Part shown: piece by piece, positions 1 to 10,739 of the stretch | How positions within the stretch are numbered: position 1 is the first letter of the stretch | Layout: each line of letters begins with the position of its first letter | Source of the DNA: Vandiemenella viatica | Taxonomy: Eukaryota > Arthropoda > Insecta > Orthoptera > Morabidae | NCBI GenBank assembly: GCA_031002005.1 | Contig: CM061920.1 | Coordinates: forward strand, 45,734,610 to 45,798,609 | Length of the DNA stretch: 64,000 nucleotides | Reading direction: 5' to 3' | Notes under the pieces: model-generated | The model's database searches: none | What the model was told of the DNA's origin: nothing | Seen by the model: the letters and a program-made list of their open reading frames with translations, nothing else | Made by a program: the position numbers and the translations under genes

Positions 1-1446
1 CAAACACAAATGACATAGTCTGTCTTACAAACGATCCCAACACAATCTATGTATCAATTCTTTGACGCTTTCATAAGGGCTGTAGCAACCAGTCACGAAT
101 CGAGCAGTGACCATTGTACCTGTCGCAGAGAATTATAACTCCAATCATTTACATACCCATCATGTGTTGAAGTTACATTGACATCTAAACATGTTTTTTG
201 TGTGCTACAGTTTTTTTCATTGGTAGGTTTATATTACTTCGAGTACCAATCGATTATTCATCAGGTTGAATTGTTACAGGAAACAGTATTCACCCATATT
301 TCTAACCATCCTAATGCAGTATATGAGACCACATCCAGCACTAAATACTTTATAACTCTGGTTTCACAATTTGTGAGAAGCAGTTCATCTGAACTTGGAC
401 AGTAAGAACGTGCTACCCCTACCACTTTCCCCCTCCAGCTCAGCCTTTCTGTGCCACGTTTTTTAAGTTTTCCTCTGCTATTATAATCTATGTTTTCATT
501 TTTATTTAAATTTTTTTAATACATATAGTTTATTTCTTTACATTTGATTTGGTTAATTCTGATATATTTTTTATCTCACATTCTCTCTTTTCTTGTCATC
601 ATTAATATGAATTTCCTCCAACACCATTCCCAACCCTTTTTGTAGCCAGCCAGGATTTGTTAGCTATTCTCTGAATATTATTCTTTACACTGCACATTCT
701 GCAGGTGACAAAAGGGTTTGTTCCCAAGAATTTCGGATCTGTGTTTTCCTATTTATATTAAGTTTAGCCAACCAGCACTTTTGTTTTCCAGCAATCTTTA
801 GATAAAAATAAACACTGGGATAAGAGAATAACCATCACTTACGATCGTCGAAGGCAGGATGGTATCAAAATACAGACACACACATACAAATATTGGGTGT
901 TGAAATTTTTTGGTTTATGGCCTTTCATCAAGAATAGAACTAAATATCTACATGGAGGCAGTTGGCAACTGCTGTTTGGTACCTACCTCATTCTATCCCA
1001 AAAACCAAAAAAAATCAGTGGTGTCTGTCCATGTCTTAATGTTACCTTGCCTTCAGCTGTGGTAAGTTGTGGTTATTCTCCTATCCAAATGTGTAATTTG
1101 TCTCACTGTTACGAAGCTATCATTTCCTAACAACTCATATAGATAAAATTAGTTTGTTCCGATAATTTTGTATTTGAGCTCTAGAATGGAGTAAGATAAT
1201 CACATTAGATCTATCATTACTGCTTTATAGTTACAAATAATAGTTACTACAGTTGAATCAATAAGAACTATGTTTAATCTTGTATTGTTGGTTAAGAATG
1301 TTATATTTTTAGTTTTGAAGCATACAGTGTATTGCCCAGCTGTAAAAACAAGGAATACTGAATATTTTGAATTTATTTGTAGGTTTTTATATTTAATATT
1401 TGTTGAATTTTGGAGGATTTCTGAATAATGATGTTTATATAGATAC
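1..1446. other. Intronic or intergenic flank, no gene recognised
   Basis: AT-rich DNA upstream of the first exon seen. The only recognisable item is a stretch around 690-860 that resembles the 3' ends of the Penelope-like elements elsewhere in the window, with a 'gacaaaagggtttg...ccc' block followed by a 'cccaacc...cactta' type tail. Short open frames here have no coding character that I can support. Confidence 0.4.
690..860 (+). repeat. Diverged Penelope-like 3'-end fragment
   Basis: The order of short blocks (a 'tgacaaaagggttt' purine-rich run, a 'ttccc' partner, then a T-rich segment ending in a tail near 'actgggataag') parallels the 3' regions at 8283-8400 and 30132-30268. Similarity is weak and no coding part is attached, so this is a tentative assignment. 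Confidence 0.3.
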
Positions 1447-2366
1447 AGAATTGTCACTTAGACACCTCTGTGCACATAAAACCCACTAACCTACAACAAT
1501 ATCTCCATTTTGATAGCTGCCATCCATATCACACAAAACATTCCATTCCATATAGCCTAACCATTCGGGGCAAACGCATTTGCTCTGATCATGAGTCCTT
1601 TACTCTCTACACAAACAACCTGACCTAGGCACTCATAAACTGCAATTATCCTCCAGAACTAGTTCAAAAACAGCTATCAAGAGTCAGGGACTGACCCCCA
1701 CACCGACACAAACAACCTATAGCCAACCAGAACCCTGTTTTTATCACCCAGTTTTTTCCCTGGCCTGGAATTGCTAAACCATATTTTTCGTTTGGGCTAT
1801 GTCTTAGATCCTTACCTGAAATGTGCTGCATTCTTCCCACTATCCTTCCCACCACGCCCCGAGTTACCTTCAGCAGACCGCTTAATCTAAAAAACATTCT
1901 TGTACATAAATATCAACCCTCTGATGCACCTAAACCACCGTTTGGATCCTTCCGTTGTAAGAGACCCTGTTGCAAAACTTGTGGTATGCATCCACCTACC
2001 ACTACCTATAGCAACCACACTACTGGTGAAACCTACCCCATAATAAGTCATGCCACTTGTACAATCACCCGTCTCATTTACCAGCTCACCTGCCTCCACT
2101 GTCCAAGTTCCTACATTGGCCTGATCTCAAACTCATTATCCATCAGAATGAATGGTCACAGACAAACAGTTTACTCCCAAAATGTGTACCTCACTGTTGC
2201 TCACTATGCCAGTACTCACAACACCCGCGACCTTAATAACTGCTTCACAGTCAGAGCCATTAGAGTACTTCCAGGCACTACTTCCCAATCTGAACTCTGC
2301 AGGTGGGAATTGGCATATCAACACATCCTGCAGACTAGACATCCCCCAGGCCTAAATTTCTGTTAA
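1447..2366 (+). pseudogene. Penelope-like retroelement, RT C-terminus plus GIY-YIG endonuclease (PLE-1)
   Basis: Penelope-like elements encode a reverse transcriptase fused to a C-terminal GIY-YIG nuclease. From 1447 a reading frame gives the RT-end block 'YLHFDSCHPYHTKHSIPYS' and an 'ICSDHESF' segment, then stops and shifts. From 1821 to 2366 there is an intact 181-codon frame. It contains the connecting 'SRPLNLKNILVH' block, a CxxxxCCxxC-type cysteine cluster ('CKRPCCKTC'), the degenerate GIY core 'LIYQLTC', the YIG core 'YIGLISNSLSIRMNGHR', and the conserved ending 'RHPPGLNF'. The 5' part of the RT is missing, as is usual for 5'-truncated retroelement copies. In-frame stops upstream (around 1628 and 1695) make the copy inactive. 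Family assignment is strong; the subgroup is not decided. Confidence 0.85.
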
Positions 2367-2790
2367 CATCTTCCATCCTCACCCTATACACCCACCACTG
2401 GCCAGTACAGTAGTTTCATATATTTTCAAATTTTTTCAATTATATTTTTATTTATTTATATTTTTTATAACTACTATTTTTTCAACCATTTTAATCTTTC
2501 TTATACTTGCGGTTGTATTATCGTTGTTCCCCCCACCCCCTCCGACGGTCTATTGCATTCTATGAGTGGCTGCGTCCAACGCAAGTCTTGCGTAAGACCA
2601 GCCACCTCTTTGTTAACTTTAAAATAGGATTTTCTCTCGAAATATTGTATTTTCTTTATTTGTGTGTTGTTTTGTGTTGCTGCTGCCCTCTTCCTTTCAA
2701 CTTTGGTGAGTGTTTGGTGTATTTTCCCTTTCTTTTCTATGTAAATGTTGCCTCGCGGCATTTCTTTCCTTCCAATGTTACTTATATAGA
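2367..2790 (+). repeat. 3' untranslated region and tail of PLE-1
   Basis: Directly follows the GIY-YIG stop codon. The part from about 2540 matches the reverse complement of 41358-41580 closely: a 'gagtggctgcgtcc' block, 'gcaagtcttgcg', 'cgaaatattgt', 'gttgctgctgccctc', then 'tttggtgagtgt' and a 'tattttccctttctttt' tail. This identifies a shared family 3' end. Its short open frames on both strands are by-products. Confidence 0.7.
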
Positions 2791-2956
2791 TACAGACGTT
2801 TATGGTGAATCCATAAGATATACCACAGAAGTCCTGAATAACTATTTTTTGTTGTGTTCTAGTCTGTGATAACAATGTATGCTGGTTGTGTGTTTAAATG
2901 TATTAGTGATTAAATGTGTGAATTATGTCATTAAACTGACACAATCACTTCTTTAG

Positions 2957-3085
2957 AGACAGGAGGCTCAGCGACAAAAACTGGCAGGCATGTTGGAAGA
3001 ACTACATGACAGTGAGTCAAAACTACAGGCTCTTTGTGACAGATTGGAGCATGTAGAGTGCCGCCTGGAGCATTATGAACGGCAG
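2957..3085 (+). CDS. PCM1: PCM1-like gene, internal coding exon 1 of 8 seen
   Basis: 129 nt, 43 codons, phase 0 at both ends. The acceptor is a T-rich tract ending in 'ctttag' and the donor is CAG|gtgatt, which is weak. The peptide starts RQEAQRQKLAGMLEELHDSE and ends EHYERQ. It is a charged heptad-type coiled coil rich in E, Q, L and R. Taken with the seven exons downstream, the best family match is pericentriolar material 1, a large coiled-coil scaffold of centriolar satellites that helps deliver proteins to the centrosome. The match rests on later exons (AALVALQTKAKEQ and LTELQVKKRHMDQLL, both close to vertebrate PCM1 segments as I remember them). This exon alone would only be called coiled coil. 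The gene continues beyond both ends of the set seen here, and promoter and start codon are not in the window. Confidence 0.75.
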
Positions 3086-5479
3086 GTGATTGTGATTTTA
3101 AATTTTATCTTTCCAAATTTTACTGTGTCTTATTTTACTGAACAGCATTTAAGTAACATAGTTATTCATAATTGTGATCATCTGGTTGGCATTACTGGAT
3201 TTGGGGCATGAGATGAACACACAATAATTTTGTCTCAAATTTAATAAAACATTTGCAATGGGTAGATAGAGAGTTTTTTAAAGCCATTTACCCTTATTGA
3301 TGGAAGAAAAGAAGGAAAATGGCATGGCTGTTGGTTTCTTTGTGGACACATCATTCATGGCTGAATGAGATGTTCAAGGATTGGGGCAGAAATTTTAAAG
3401 ACTTTTTTTTTATCTTTATTGCAATCAGAGCCGAAGCTAAATGAATAAAAAATAGAAAACTGATTTTGGTGCTAAAAGGATTTAAAATCCAGTTAGTAAT
3501 AAATTAAGAGAGATTCTTCCCAATGGCATTTTTATATAGCTGTAGTTCCAAATAATGGACTTAACTCTTCATCATGTGGAACTACATGCTGACTGTACTC
3601 CATAACCATTTAAACTAATTGCTTATGTATGACAATCTTATGACATTATACCTTTACATATAAAGCTTGCAATGTTTTGTGGAAGCTGCAATTGGTTTTT
3701 AGTATATATAATTTGAATTATGAAAAAAAGAAAGCAAGTAAGCTTTTCTTAGACACAATGTGCAGTTAGGATAATAAAATAATTTTGTTTGAAATTCAGT
3801 AGATACAGTTACTAGAACATTTATTCTAATAAAACTCTAAGCTTGGCCATTGTGTATCCACGTGCATCACGCTGTAATGTTACATACCCAGCCTTTTTTG
3901 CTGAACTAACAATAGCCGGAGATGATGTACCTCGCGGCTATGTGCATTATGTGTTAACAGTCCTGTTTAGTTAAGCATCCGTGTAGAAATGAATTAACCG
4001 AAAAGAAAAGTAGATATTTCATTTAATTCATCATATTACTTATTATTTGCTTTTGATTTATTTATATTCAGTCAATATAGATTTTTTCTTATACTCACTG
4101 TCCAGAGATATGTACCAAATTAAATCATTTTTAAGGTTATGAGTGTTATTTTATATAATTGTATTTAGTTCAACAACCACAGGGTAGTAAACTACCAGAA
4201 CTTTGTGTTCAACCCAATATTTTAGACAGACTTGAAAGGTATTTATATTGGGTGTGGATGTTTGCTCTTATTCTGTGTCATTGTAAACTTAAAGAAATGA
4301 TTTGCCAAAACATTCAATAACAAGTATGTATTGTGATTAAATAAACATATTAATTATTAATTGCTTTTCTTTACTGATGTCATTATATCAGTTTCATATA
4401 AATAATTCCAGTGGATCAAATTTAGATTGTGATATGCGGGTGATATAAGTGATAATTTTCGAATGGCAATATTAGTTAAGGTTTTATCTAGGTTGAAATG
4501 CAAGCAGGACCAGAATGACAACTGACACACTTTTTTATAGCACAATAAATGATGCATTTAGGTTTAGTAATAATTAAACTGTGTTCATAAGTGCCATGTT
4601 ACAAAAGTAATTGCTTCATGGGGATGGAAGTAGTTCCATATTTATTGTGCTGAATGTAACCTGGACCAGGAATAAAACTGTTAAAACACAATATATCGTA
4701 AGGTTTTGGGATTCCTAATTTATTTCTAATTTCATTGGTTCCATACATCTGCCACCATAATACCAGTAAAAGTTACAACTGTTTCGCCAGTAAACTACAG
4801 CCAAAATGAATGACTGCTGATGACACTATTTTTAATAGTGTCCAAATAAACTGTGTTCACTCACTACAAAGGAAAAGATTGGTTAAAGCTGCCAGATAAA
4901 GATCATTATTTAAAGTTACCAGTGTGACTAGACTAGATGAACATTCCTCCAAACATTGGTATATTCATTTCTGGGAATCTTGATGGAAGCATTCGTGTGC
5001 TAGTTTTGGCCAAGCTCTGTTTCATTTACTACTGAATTTTCCCAGATAGTAGACTCTTTCTTGCTCCTATGCGTAAAGAATAGTTAGCAGCATTGTACAA
5101 AACTAACTTCATTATGGTGAGGTTTCATGGAAAATTGGAAAATGTCGCTTGGATGACTATTTTTCAAACTCAGGTTGACCTCCACATATTCGTAGTAGAC
5201 CTTTCCATATTTTTTTACATTTTTTATGAGAATAAAAAAAAAAGAGTATATTAGCTGAAAGAGTGCAGTTAGTCTATCCGAACTGGCAGAAAAATTTGGC
5301 AACTCACAGGAGCAGAGATATGGAGGAAAAGAGTTGAGAAAGTGAAAGCAGAGTGACACTTTTTTTTTTTTTTTAATTTTATGTTGGTTGCTCTTATTAC
5401 AGATCATATTGTTTTAAACAAAAATAATTTTATTAATTTACTTGATAAACCCGGCTACGCTTTTCTGTAGCTCAGTCAT
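3086..5479 (+). other. PCM1-like intron, left part, nothing recognised
   Basis: AT-rich intron sequence following the donor at 3086. I see no element ends, long repeats or coding-like frames in it. The rest of this 8.8-kb intron holds the tandem array and Penelope/SINE/LINE debris listed separately. Confidence 0.5.
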
Positions 5480-6860
5480 ATGTGCGTGCAGTACCTTCGA
5501 AATCGGCTAGAAACTGTAGATTTGTATGTTGCCATAAAAACTTTAAAACAAGTTTTAAATTTCAAATTCCAATTTGGTCGCCAATAGTGCGATTGGAATC
5601 AGTCAAACGCCATTTGACAGGAAATGTTATGGGCTCTCAGAATATCACTATCTACCTTGGCTGATTTTCAACCATTTTCGAGATATTTGTATAAAACTGA
5701 ATGGTCTCGACAATAAATTTTGCTTAAGTAGTGTGGTGGGGGAGAGTGGGTGGGTTTTTGTAAACCACTTTTAAATGTTTTGTTTTTGTTTTAAAGTGTT
5801 CCATCAAAATCAGTTAAAAACTGTAGCTTTGTGTAAAGAACATTTGCAAAAATTAAATAGGGGTAGGGAGTTGGCTTTTTGTAAACAGAATGTGAACAAT
5901 ATTTTTCTCTTTGGTTTAAAGTGCACTTGTGAAGTGTTCTATCGAAATCTGATAAAAATGGGGGGTGGGGGATTCTATAAACTACACAGGAAATTAAGAG
6001 GAGTGTGGGTAAAAGGGGAGGGAGTTGGACTTTTGCAAACCAAATACAGGCAGTATTTTTCTGTTTGTTTTAAAGTTGAAAAGTTCCATAGATATTGGAT
6101 GAAAACTACAGGTATGTATAATGAATATAATCAACATTAACAAAATTAAGGGGTGGAAAAGGGGAGATGAACAGAGTTTTTGTAAACTAAATGTTGACAG
6201 TATCCTTTGCTTGTTTTAAAGTATATGTGTGCAAAGTTCCTTGAAAATTGGATAGACGCTGTAGCTTTGTACAAATAACATTGACAAAAATTAAAAGGTG
6301 GTGAGGGGTCTGGTTTCTGAAAACCAAATATTGACATCATTTTTCTGTTCACTTTAAAGTGTATGTGAGCGAAGTTCCATCGCTATCAGATAAAAACTGT
6401 GTGTATGTGCAAAGAACATTGACAAAAATTAAGGGGTGTTAGCTTTAAAGTATATGTGTGCAAAGTTCATTCAAAATCTGATAGAAACTGTAGCCTTCTA
6501 TAAAGAACATTGGCACTAATTAAGGGGGATGGAATGAGGGAGAGGGTTTGGACTTACGACAGCCAAATGTAGACAGTATTTTTATGTTTGTTGTAATTCA
6601 TATGTGTGTAATGTTCCATTGATATTAGATAAAAACTGTGAGTATTTATAAAGAACATTACAAAAATTAAGGAGGTAGAAAGGGGGAGAGGAGTTGGTTT
6701 TTTGCAAACCAAATGTAGACAGTATTTATCTGTTTGTTTTAAAGTATATGTGTGCAAAGTTCTATCGAAATGGGATGAAATATGTGGAATTGTATAAAAT
6801 TGAAGGGATATAAAGGTGGAGAGGGTGTAGTTTTTTAATTTATTGGTTTTTAAAAACCTT
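5480..6860 (+). repeat. Degenerate tandem array, unit about 140-150 bp
   Basis: A motif block recurs in the same order: 'gtgcaaagttc(c)atcgaaatc(t)gataaaaactgtag', 'gtaaagaacattgacaaaaattaaggggt', a G-rich 'ggggaggg' spot, 'tttttgcaaaccaaatgtagacagtatttttctgtttgttttaaagt'. The 'gacagtattttt' landmark occurs near 5895, 6047, 6190, 6329, 6572 and 6717. The spacings are about 139-152 bp except one gap of about 243 that contains a shortened unit. Earlier, more diverged units reach back to about 5480. The array lies inside the PCM1-like intron, and open frames crossing it are artefacts of the repeat. Confidence 0.8.
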
Positions 6861-7149
6861 CTTCGTTTCACCCACCACATCTTCCAAAATTAAAGTCAAT
6901 TGACTAACTACTTTTTGAGTTTTGCAAGCACAAATGGAGGCTGAATTTTTATATATAAAGATTTGCTACTCTCTCTCACCCTCATCCATCCACTGCAACC
7001 AAACTCCCTTACTAACAGCAGGAGACCAAGGACTACTTACCACTGCTATTGTGAGTGGTTGGCAATTGGTGGTCACCGACAAAGTGTCTTTACGTACACA
7101 CACCAGCTATTCTCTGGAAGGTGGATATATATATATTGGGATTGAATTA

Positions 7150-8400
7150 TGATAGGGAAATGAGCCTCAGCGATCTTCTAGTCCAGGAACATAGTCTTCC
7201 TCGTCCCAACAGTCAGCCCCAAGGCTCTTTCCCATCCAATAGACCCAGCTGCAAGATGTGCACATACACCATGCCTCTACCACATTCACCAACCCTGTCA
7301 CAGGCTTTCCTATCATAGGACACGCCGCCTGTGAAACCTCCCATATAATTTACCAGTTAACATGCAACCACTGCCTGGCTTCAGTATATAGGGTTGACCA
7401 CAAATCCACTTTCCATAAGAAAAAATGGCCACCAACAGATGGTGTTCACACGGAACCCAAAGCACCCAGTTGTTGCTCATGCCATCACCCATGACTTGAA
7501 TAATTTCAACTCTTGTTTCATGGTCCGTGCCATCAGAGACTTCCCTAATAGCAGCAGCCACCTCTGAACTCACAAGGTGGGAACTTGCCTACCAGTACAA
7601 GCTGGGCACAAGGCAACCACCTGGTCTCAACTTCAGATAATACCCGATCATCATCATTATTATTATTTTTATTTATGTTTACCCTTTTTTAATCCTCTCT
7701 TTGCCTCCATCCCCACTACCTATATTGAACCATCACTTACCTTAGGTGATGTTTACTTCACTGAGTCTTTGGTTTAAAATTTTTTTAAATTATTATTATT
7801 GTATTAATTTTTTTTAAATCTCCTTAACGTCTCTCTAACAGTGAGGTCTTTAGAGACGGGAAAGGATGAGGGCGAGGAATGGTAAGGAATTCGGCCATGG
7901 CCCTTTGAATTTAGCATCCCGGCATTGCCTGGAGTGATTTGGAAAACCATGGTAAACCCAAATCTGGATGCCCGGACGGGGATTCGAACCACCGTCCTCC
8001 CGAATGCGAAGCCAGAACGCTAGCCATTACACCACCATGCTCGGTTTTTAAATTTATATATGTCTATATGTATATATTTTTTAATTTTCATATTTAGATT
8101 TAATTATGTTTTGCTCTTCCCACTGACCAGAGATCAGTTTGGATATTTATCTATGCTCAGGCATTAGCTCTGAATTACTGCCTCTACTTTTCCTCTGTTT
8201 GAATTTATCCCCACCATTTTCCTGGCCAACAATCTTTCTGTGAGGCAGTCTCCAACATCACCCATCTCCCATAATGTTCTCCGGCTGACAAAGGGCTCGT
8301 CCCGAAAATTTCTTTATCAATTGTACTTTTGTTGTGCCCCACATCCATCATCTAAAGGTAAGTGGTGGTTCATTTCCCTATCTTAAATTAATTCCTTTTT
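7150..8400 (+). pseudogene. Penelope-like element with GIY-YIG remnant (PLE-2), interrupted by a SINE
   Basis: Reading from about 7161, one frame gives 'LSDLLVQEHSLPRPNSQPQ', then 'GSFPSNRPSCKMCTY', the connector and cysteine cluster that precede the nuclease in PLEs. A shifted frame gives 'TTFTNPVTGFPIIGHAACET' and 'IIYQLTCNHC', the GIY core. The YIG half is destroyed by frameshifts. Near 7560-7630 other frames give the usual C-terminus. The 3' region (7640-7790 and 8100-8400) matches, in reverse, the element at 16180-18075. It ends in 'ctaaaggtaagtggtggttcatttccctatctta'-type sequence, with a 'ctgacaaagggctcgtcccgaaaa' block about 100 bp before the end. Confidence 0.7.
7813..8046 (-). repeat. 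tRNA-derived SINE, copy A
   Basis: On the - strand this begins 'accgagcatggtggtgtaatgg', a box-A-like start. It has the box-B-like 'ggttcgaatccc', then the fixed body 'aaatctggatgcccgg' (in complement) and 'ggccatggccgaatt', and ends near a T-rich left flank that would be its A-rich tail. Eight copies of this family or close relatives occur in the window. It sits inside the 3' region of PLE-2, so it inserted after that element. Confidence 0.85.
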
Positions 8401-8454
8401 GCTACTTAGCACCTTTGATTTCATTCTTTACTATATATGTACATATATATATAA

Positions 8455-8720
8455 ACCAAAGACTCTATGAAGTTAAACATCACCTCAGGTTACTTACTGG
8501 TGGTTCAATTTAGGTAGTGGAGATAGATGTAAAGAGAGGATAGAAGGAAACAACCAGTTAAAATAATAATGACAGTGAATTATCTTAAGTTAACCAGAGA
8601 TCAGTTTTGATATTTATCTATGCTTGGATATTACCTCTGAATCACTGCCCCTCTACCTGTCCTCAGTTTGAATCTACCCCCACCATTTTCATGACCAACA
8701 GTCTTTTTGTGATGCATTTT
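8455..8720. repeat. Rearranged Penelope-like end fragments
   Basis: 8455-8560 is an inverted copy of 7640-7790: 'accaaagactctatgaagttaaacatcacctcaggt' here versus its complement there. 8600-8720 is a direct copy of 8125-8245: 'accagagatcagttttgatatttatctatgctt' and 'gtttgaatctacccccaccattttc'. So pieces of one PLE 3' region lie next to each other in opposite orientations. Confidence 0.75.
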
Positions 8721-8910
8721 CATATTTTGACCAAAGTGTTCCAAAAACGTTTGGAATTTACCAGAATGTTCTTTAATATTCTAGAATATGACACATTTTT
8801 CAGCTATTAACAAATATAAATAATGTATATGCAACATATTTAGTGTGTGAAATGATGTTGGTGGGACTGTCACTGCGAAGTTGCTGATTTGTCATTTTTT
8901 TTTTTAAACT

Positions 8911-9135
8911 ATTCCTTTACGCCTTGTCGACAGCTAAGGTCATTATAGGCGGGATGGGACTGGGGGACAAGGAATGGGAAGGAATTTGGCCATGGCCTCT
9001 TTGAAGGAAGCATTTGCCTGGAGTGATTTGGAGAATCCATGGAAAACCCAAATCTGGATGCCCCGAATGGGATTCGAACCTGCATCCTCCCGAATGCGAG
9101 GCCAGAACGTTAAGCTAATTTGGCCGGGAGTCGCT
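8911..9135 (-). repeat. tRNA-derived SINE, copy B
   Basis: Same body as copy A: 'ggattcgaacctgcatcctcccgaatgcgaggcc' marks the tRNA-like head on the - strand, with 'cctggagtgatttgg' and 'ggccatggcc' in the body. It is more diverged, and the first bases of the head have been replaced ('taagctaatttggccggg'). Confidence 0.8.
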
Positions 9136-9564
9136 TAGCAATCCTTTGTCCTGAAAATATTTAAGGTTTCATTCAAAAACAGAAACTTTCAATATTCTTA
9201 ACAAACACAAAGAAAGAAAGTTGTGGACACCAATTAGTTTAATTACTTCGGATCTCAAGCTCTGGTGGCAATTTACCTACACACCCATTTCCCCCTTCAA
9301 TCCGCCTAATTTTATCCTACACAATTTTTAGATTCTTTCAGCATTTTCTGTACATTTTCTCATTTCCCTCTGCCCATCTATAATATCCTAAACCCGTGAC
9401 TTTCTATCTCAGGTTGACATAGTTTATATTATTATATAGATATTTAAAAAAAGCATTTTGCAGTGTGCCTTATACCAGATTACTCTAAAAACTTTGTCAC
9501 ATATCCATACAAATACCCAATTGGGATGCCAACTTTGTGAAGGGAAGAACAGGTTTATAATTCT
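9136..9564 (+). other. Intron sequence, nothing recognised
   Basis: No coding or repeat signal that I can support between the SINE and the RT fragment that follows. Confidence 0.4.
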
Positions 9565-9720
9565 TGATAGTGTCGCCAGTTGTTCCCCATGGAAGTGTGT
9601 TAAACGTCCTTCTGTTATTCTTGTATATATCGATGATTTATGTAACATACTGGAGGGGAAAATAGGCTGTTTGCTGATGATCCTAATGTTTATCATGAAA
9701 TTAAAAAACTAGAACTGTGC
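9565..9720 (+). pseudogene. LINE reverse-transcriptase palm fragment
   Basis: Two frames together show the non-LTR RT block: a 'VPHGSVL' segment like the PQGSVLGP motif, 'LVYIDDLCNILEGKI', then a shifted remnant of the FADD catalytic loop ('gtttgctgatgatcctaatgtttatc' reads FADD in another frame). Only about 50 codons remain, with frameshifts. Confidence 0.55.
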
Positions 9721-10329
9721 TTTGTTACAAGCCGATACAGTGAAAAAACTGGTGCAAAGACTGGTAGGACCACATCAAAAAGACATAGATGGAGACAAAG
9801 CAAGAAAACTCGTTCAAGTCAAAAGTTGTGCAAATGAGTAAAAAGCTGACACCTATTAGATCTGAATACACAAGTTGATGGATTCTGTTAAATACAATGA
9901 GTTAATAATTCAGAGTAATATGTTGTAAAAAGCACATTTGGGGAAAAAACCATATGCTCCTTTTCCTATGTTGTAAACTGAAGAAATGTATGCCACATGT
10001 AATATTGACTGCTTCGAAACATTAGTTTTTCTTCTTTGTGGGACCGCCATCAAAAATGGATTAAAGGCATTTGAGAATGTCCCAAGAAGAGCCATGCTTG
10101 ATTCATGGCTGTAGTACAATACAATACATTTACTCTCCATAGATCCCAATATAAGAGAGTGGCTCTGGGATGTAGATAGTTGTCAATTTACAGCTAAGCA
10201 ATTCCATTACAAAATAATACATACACCAGAAGATGTACAGTCATAGCATACATGGTACAATAATTAAGTCAACTACAATCACACAAACTACTGGCAATTG
10301 TTTTGTATATAGCTTAAAAATAAATTTTT
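9721..10329 (+). other. Intron sequence, no clear element
   Basis: A 79-codon - strand frame (9910-10149) could be more of the adjacent LINE, but I see no diagnostic motif in it. Confidence 0.3.
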
Positions 10330-10622
10330 CACAGAGTAGGAGTAATTGTCAATTGAAAATTCTTTTCACTTTTTCTCACATTGTATCTTATCTGCTAGAC
10401 ATTTAAGATGTGTTGAGATCTTATTGAAGATATGTATCCCTGAATATCGAACCCCTTTTTGATTAAATGACAGTGACTTGTAATCCTTTTGAAGATCATT
10501 TTTACTTCTAGTGCCATATTGTGTATTGTAGTATAATTTGTGACTACAAAGGACATTAAGGTATATATATGCTCTGCCACCAATTTTAAAATCCCTAAGT
10601 TCTTGAGCAGCTCTATACATGC
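10330..10622 (-). pseudogene. LINE ORF2 C-terminal fragment
   Basis: The - strand frame includes 'YNTQYGTRSKNDLQKDY' and 'KGVRYSGIHIFNKISTHLK'. This is the typical post-RT C-terminus of Jockey/CR1-type LINEs ('N-T-R' block, then 'G..Y.G...FN.LP..lK'). A related C-terminus appears at 62160-62345. Only the last roughly 85 residues are present. Confidence 0.6.
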
Positions 10623-10739
10623 AGTTCTGTTGCTAACAAATACGAGACAAACAAAAACATATACAATATTTTGGTTTTACACCTTATTCATGCATTAGAA
10701 ACATATGGTTTGGGTGGTACGCAAATGCCTAAGTTTACC

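Noticed and set aside
2501..2875. Long frames on both strands near 2500-2870
   Set aside because: They lie in the 3' untranslated region of a Penelope-like element; the same sequence recurs without coding parts.
5775..6140. 121-codon open frame as a gene
   Set aside because: It crosses units of a tandem repeat and repeats its own words; coding is a by-product of the array.
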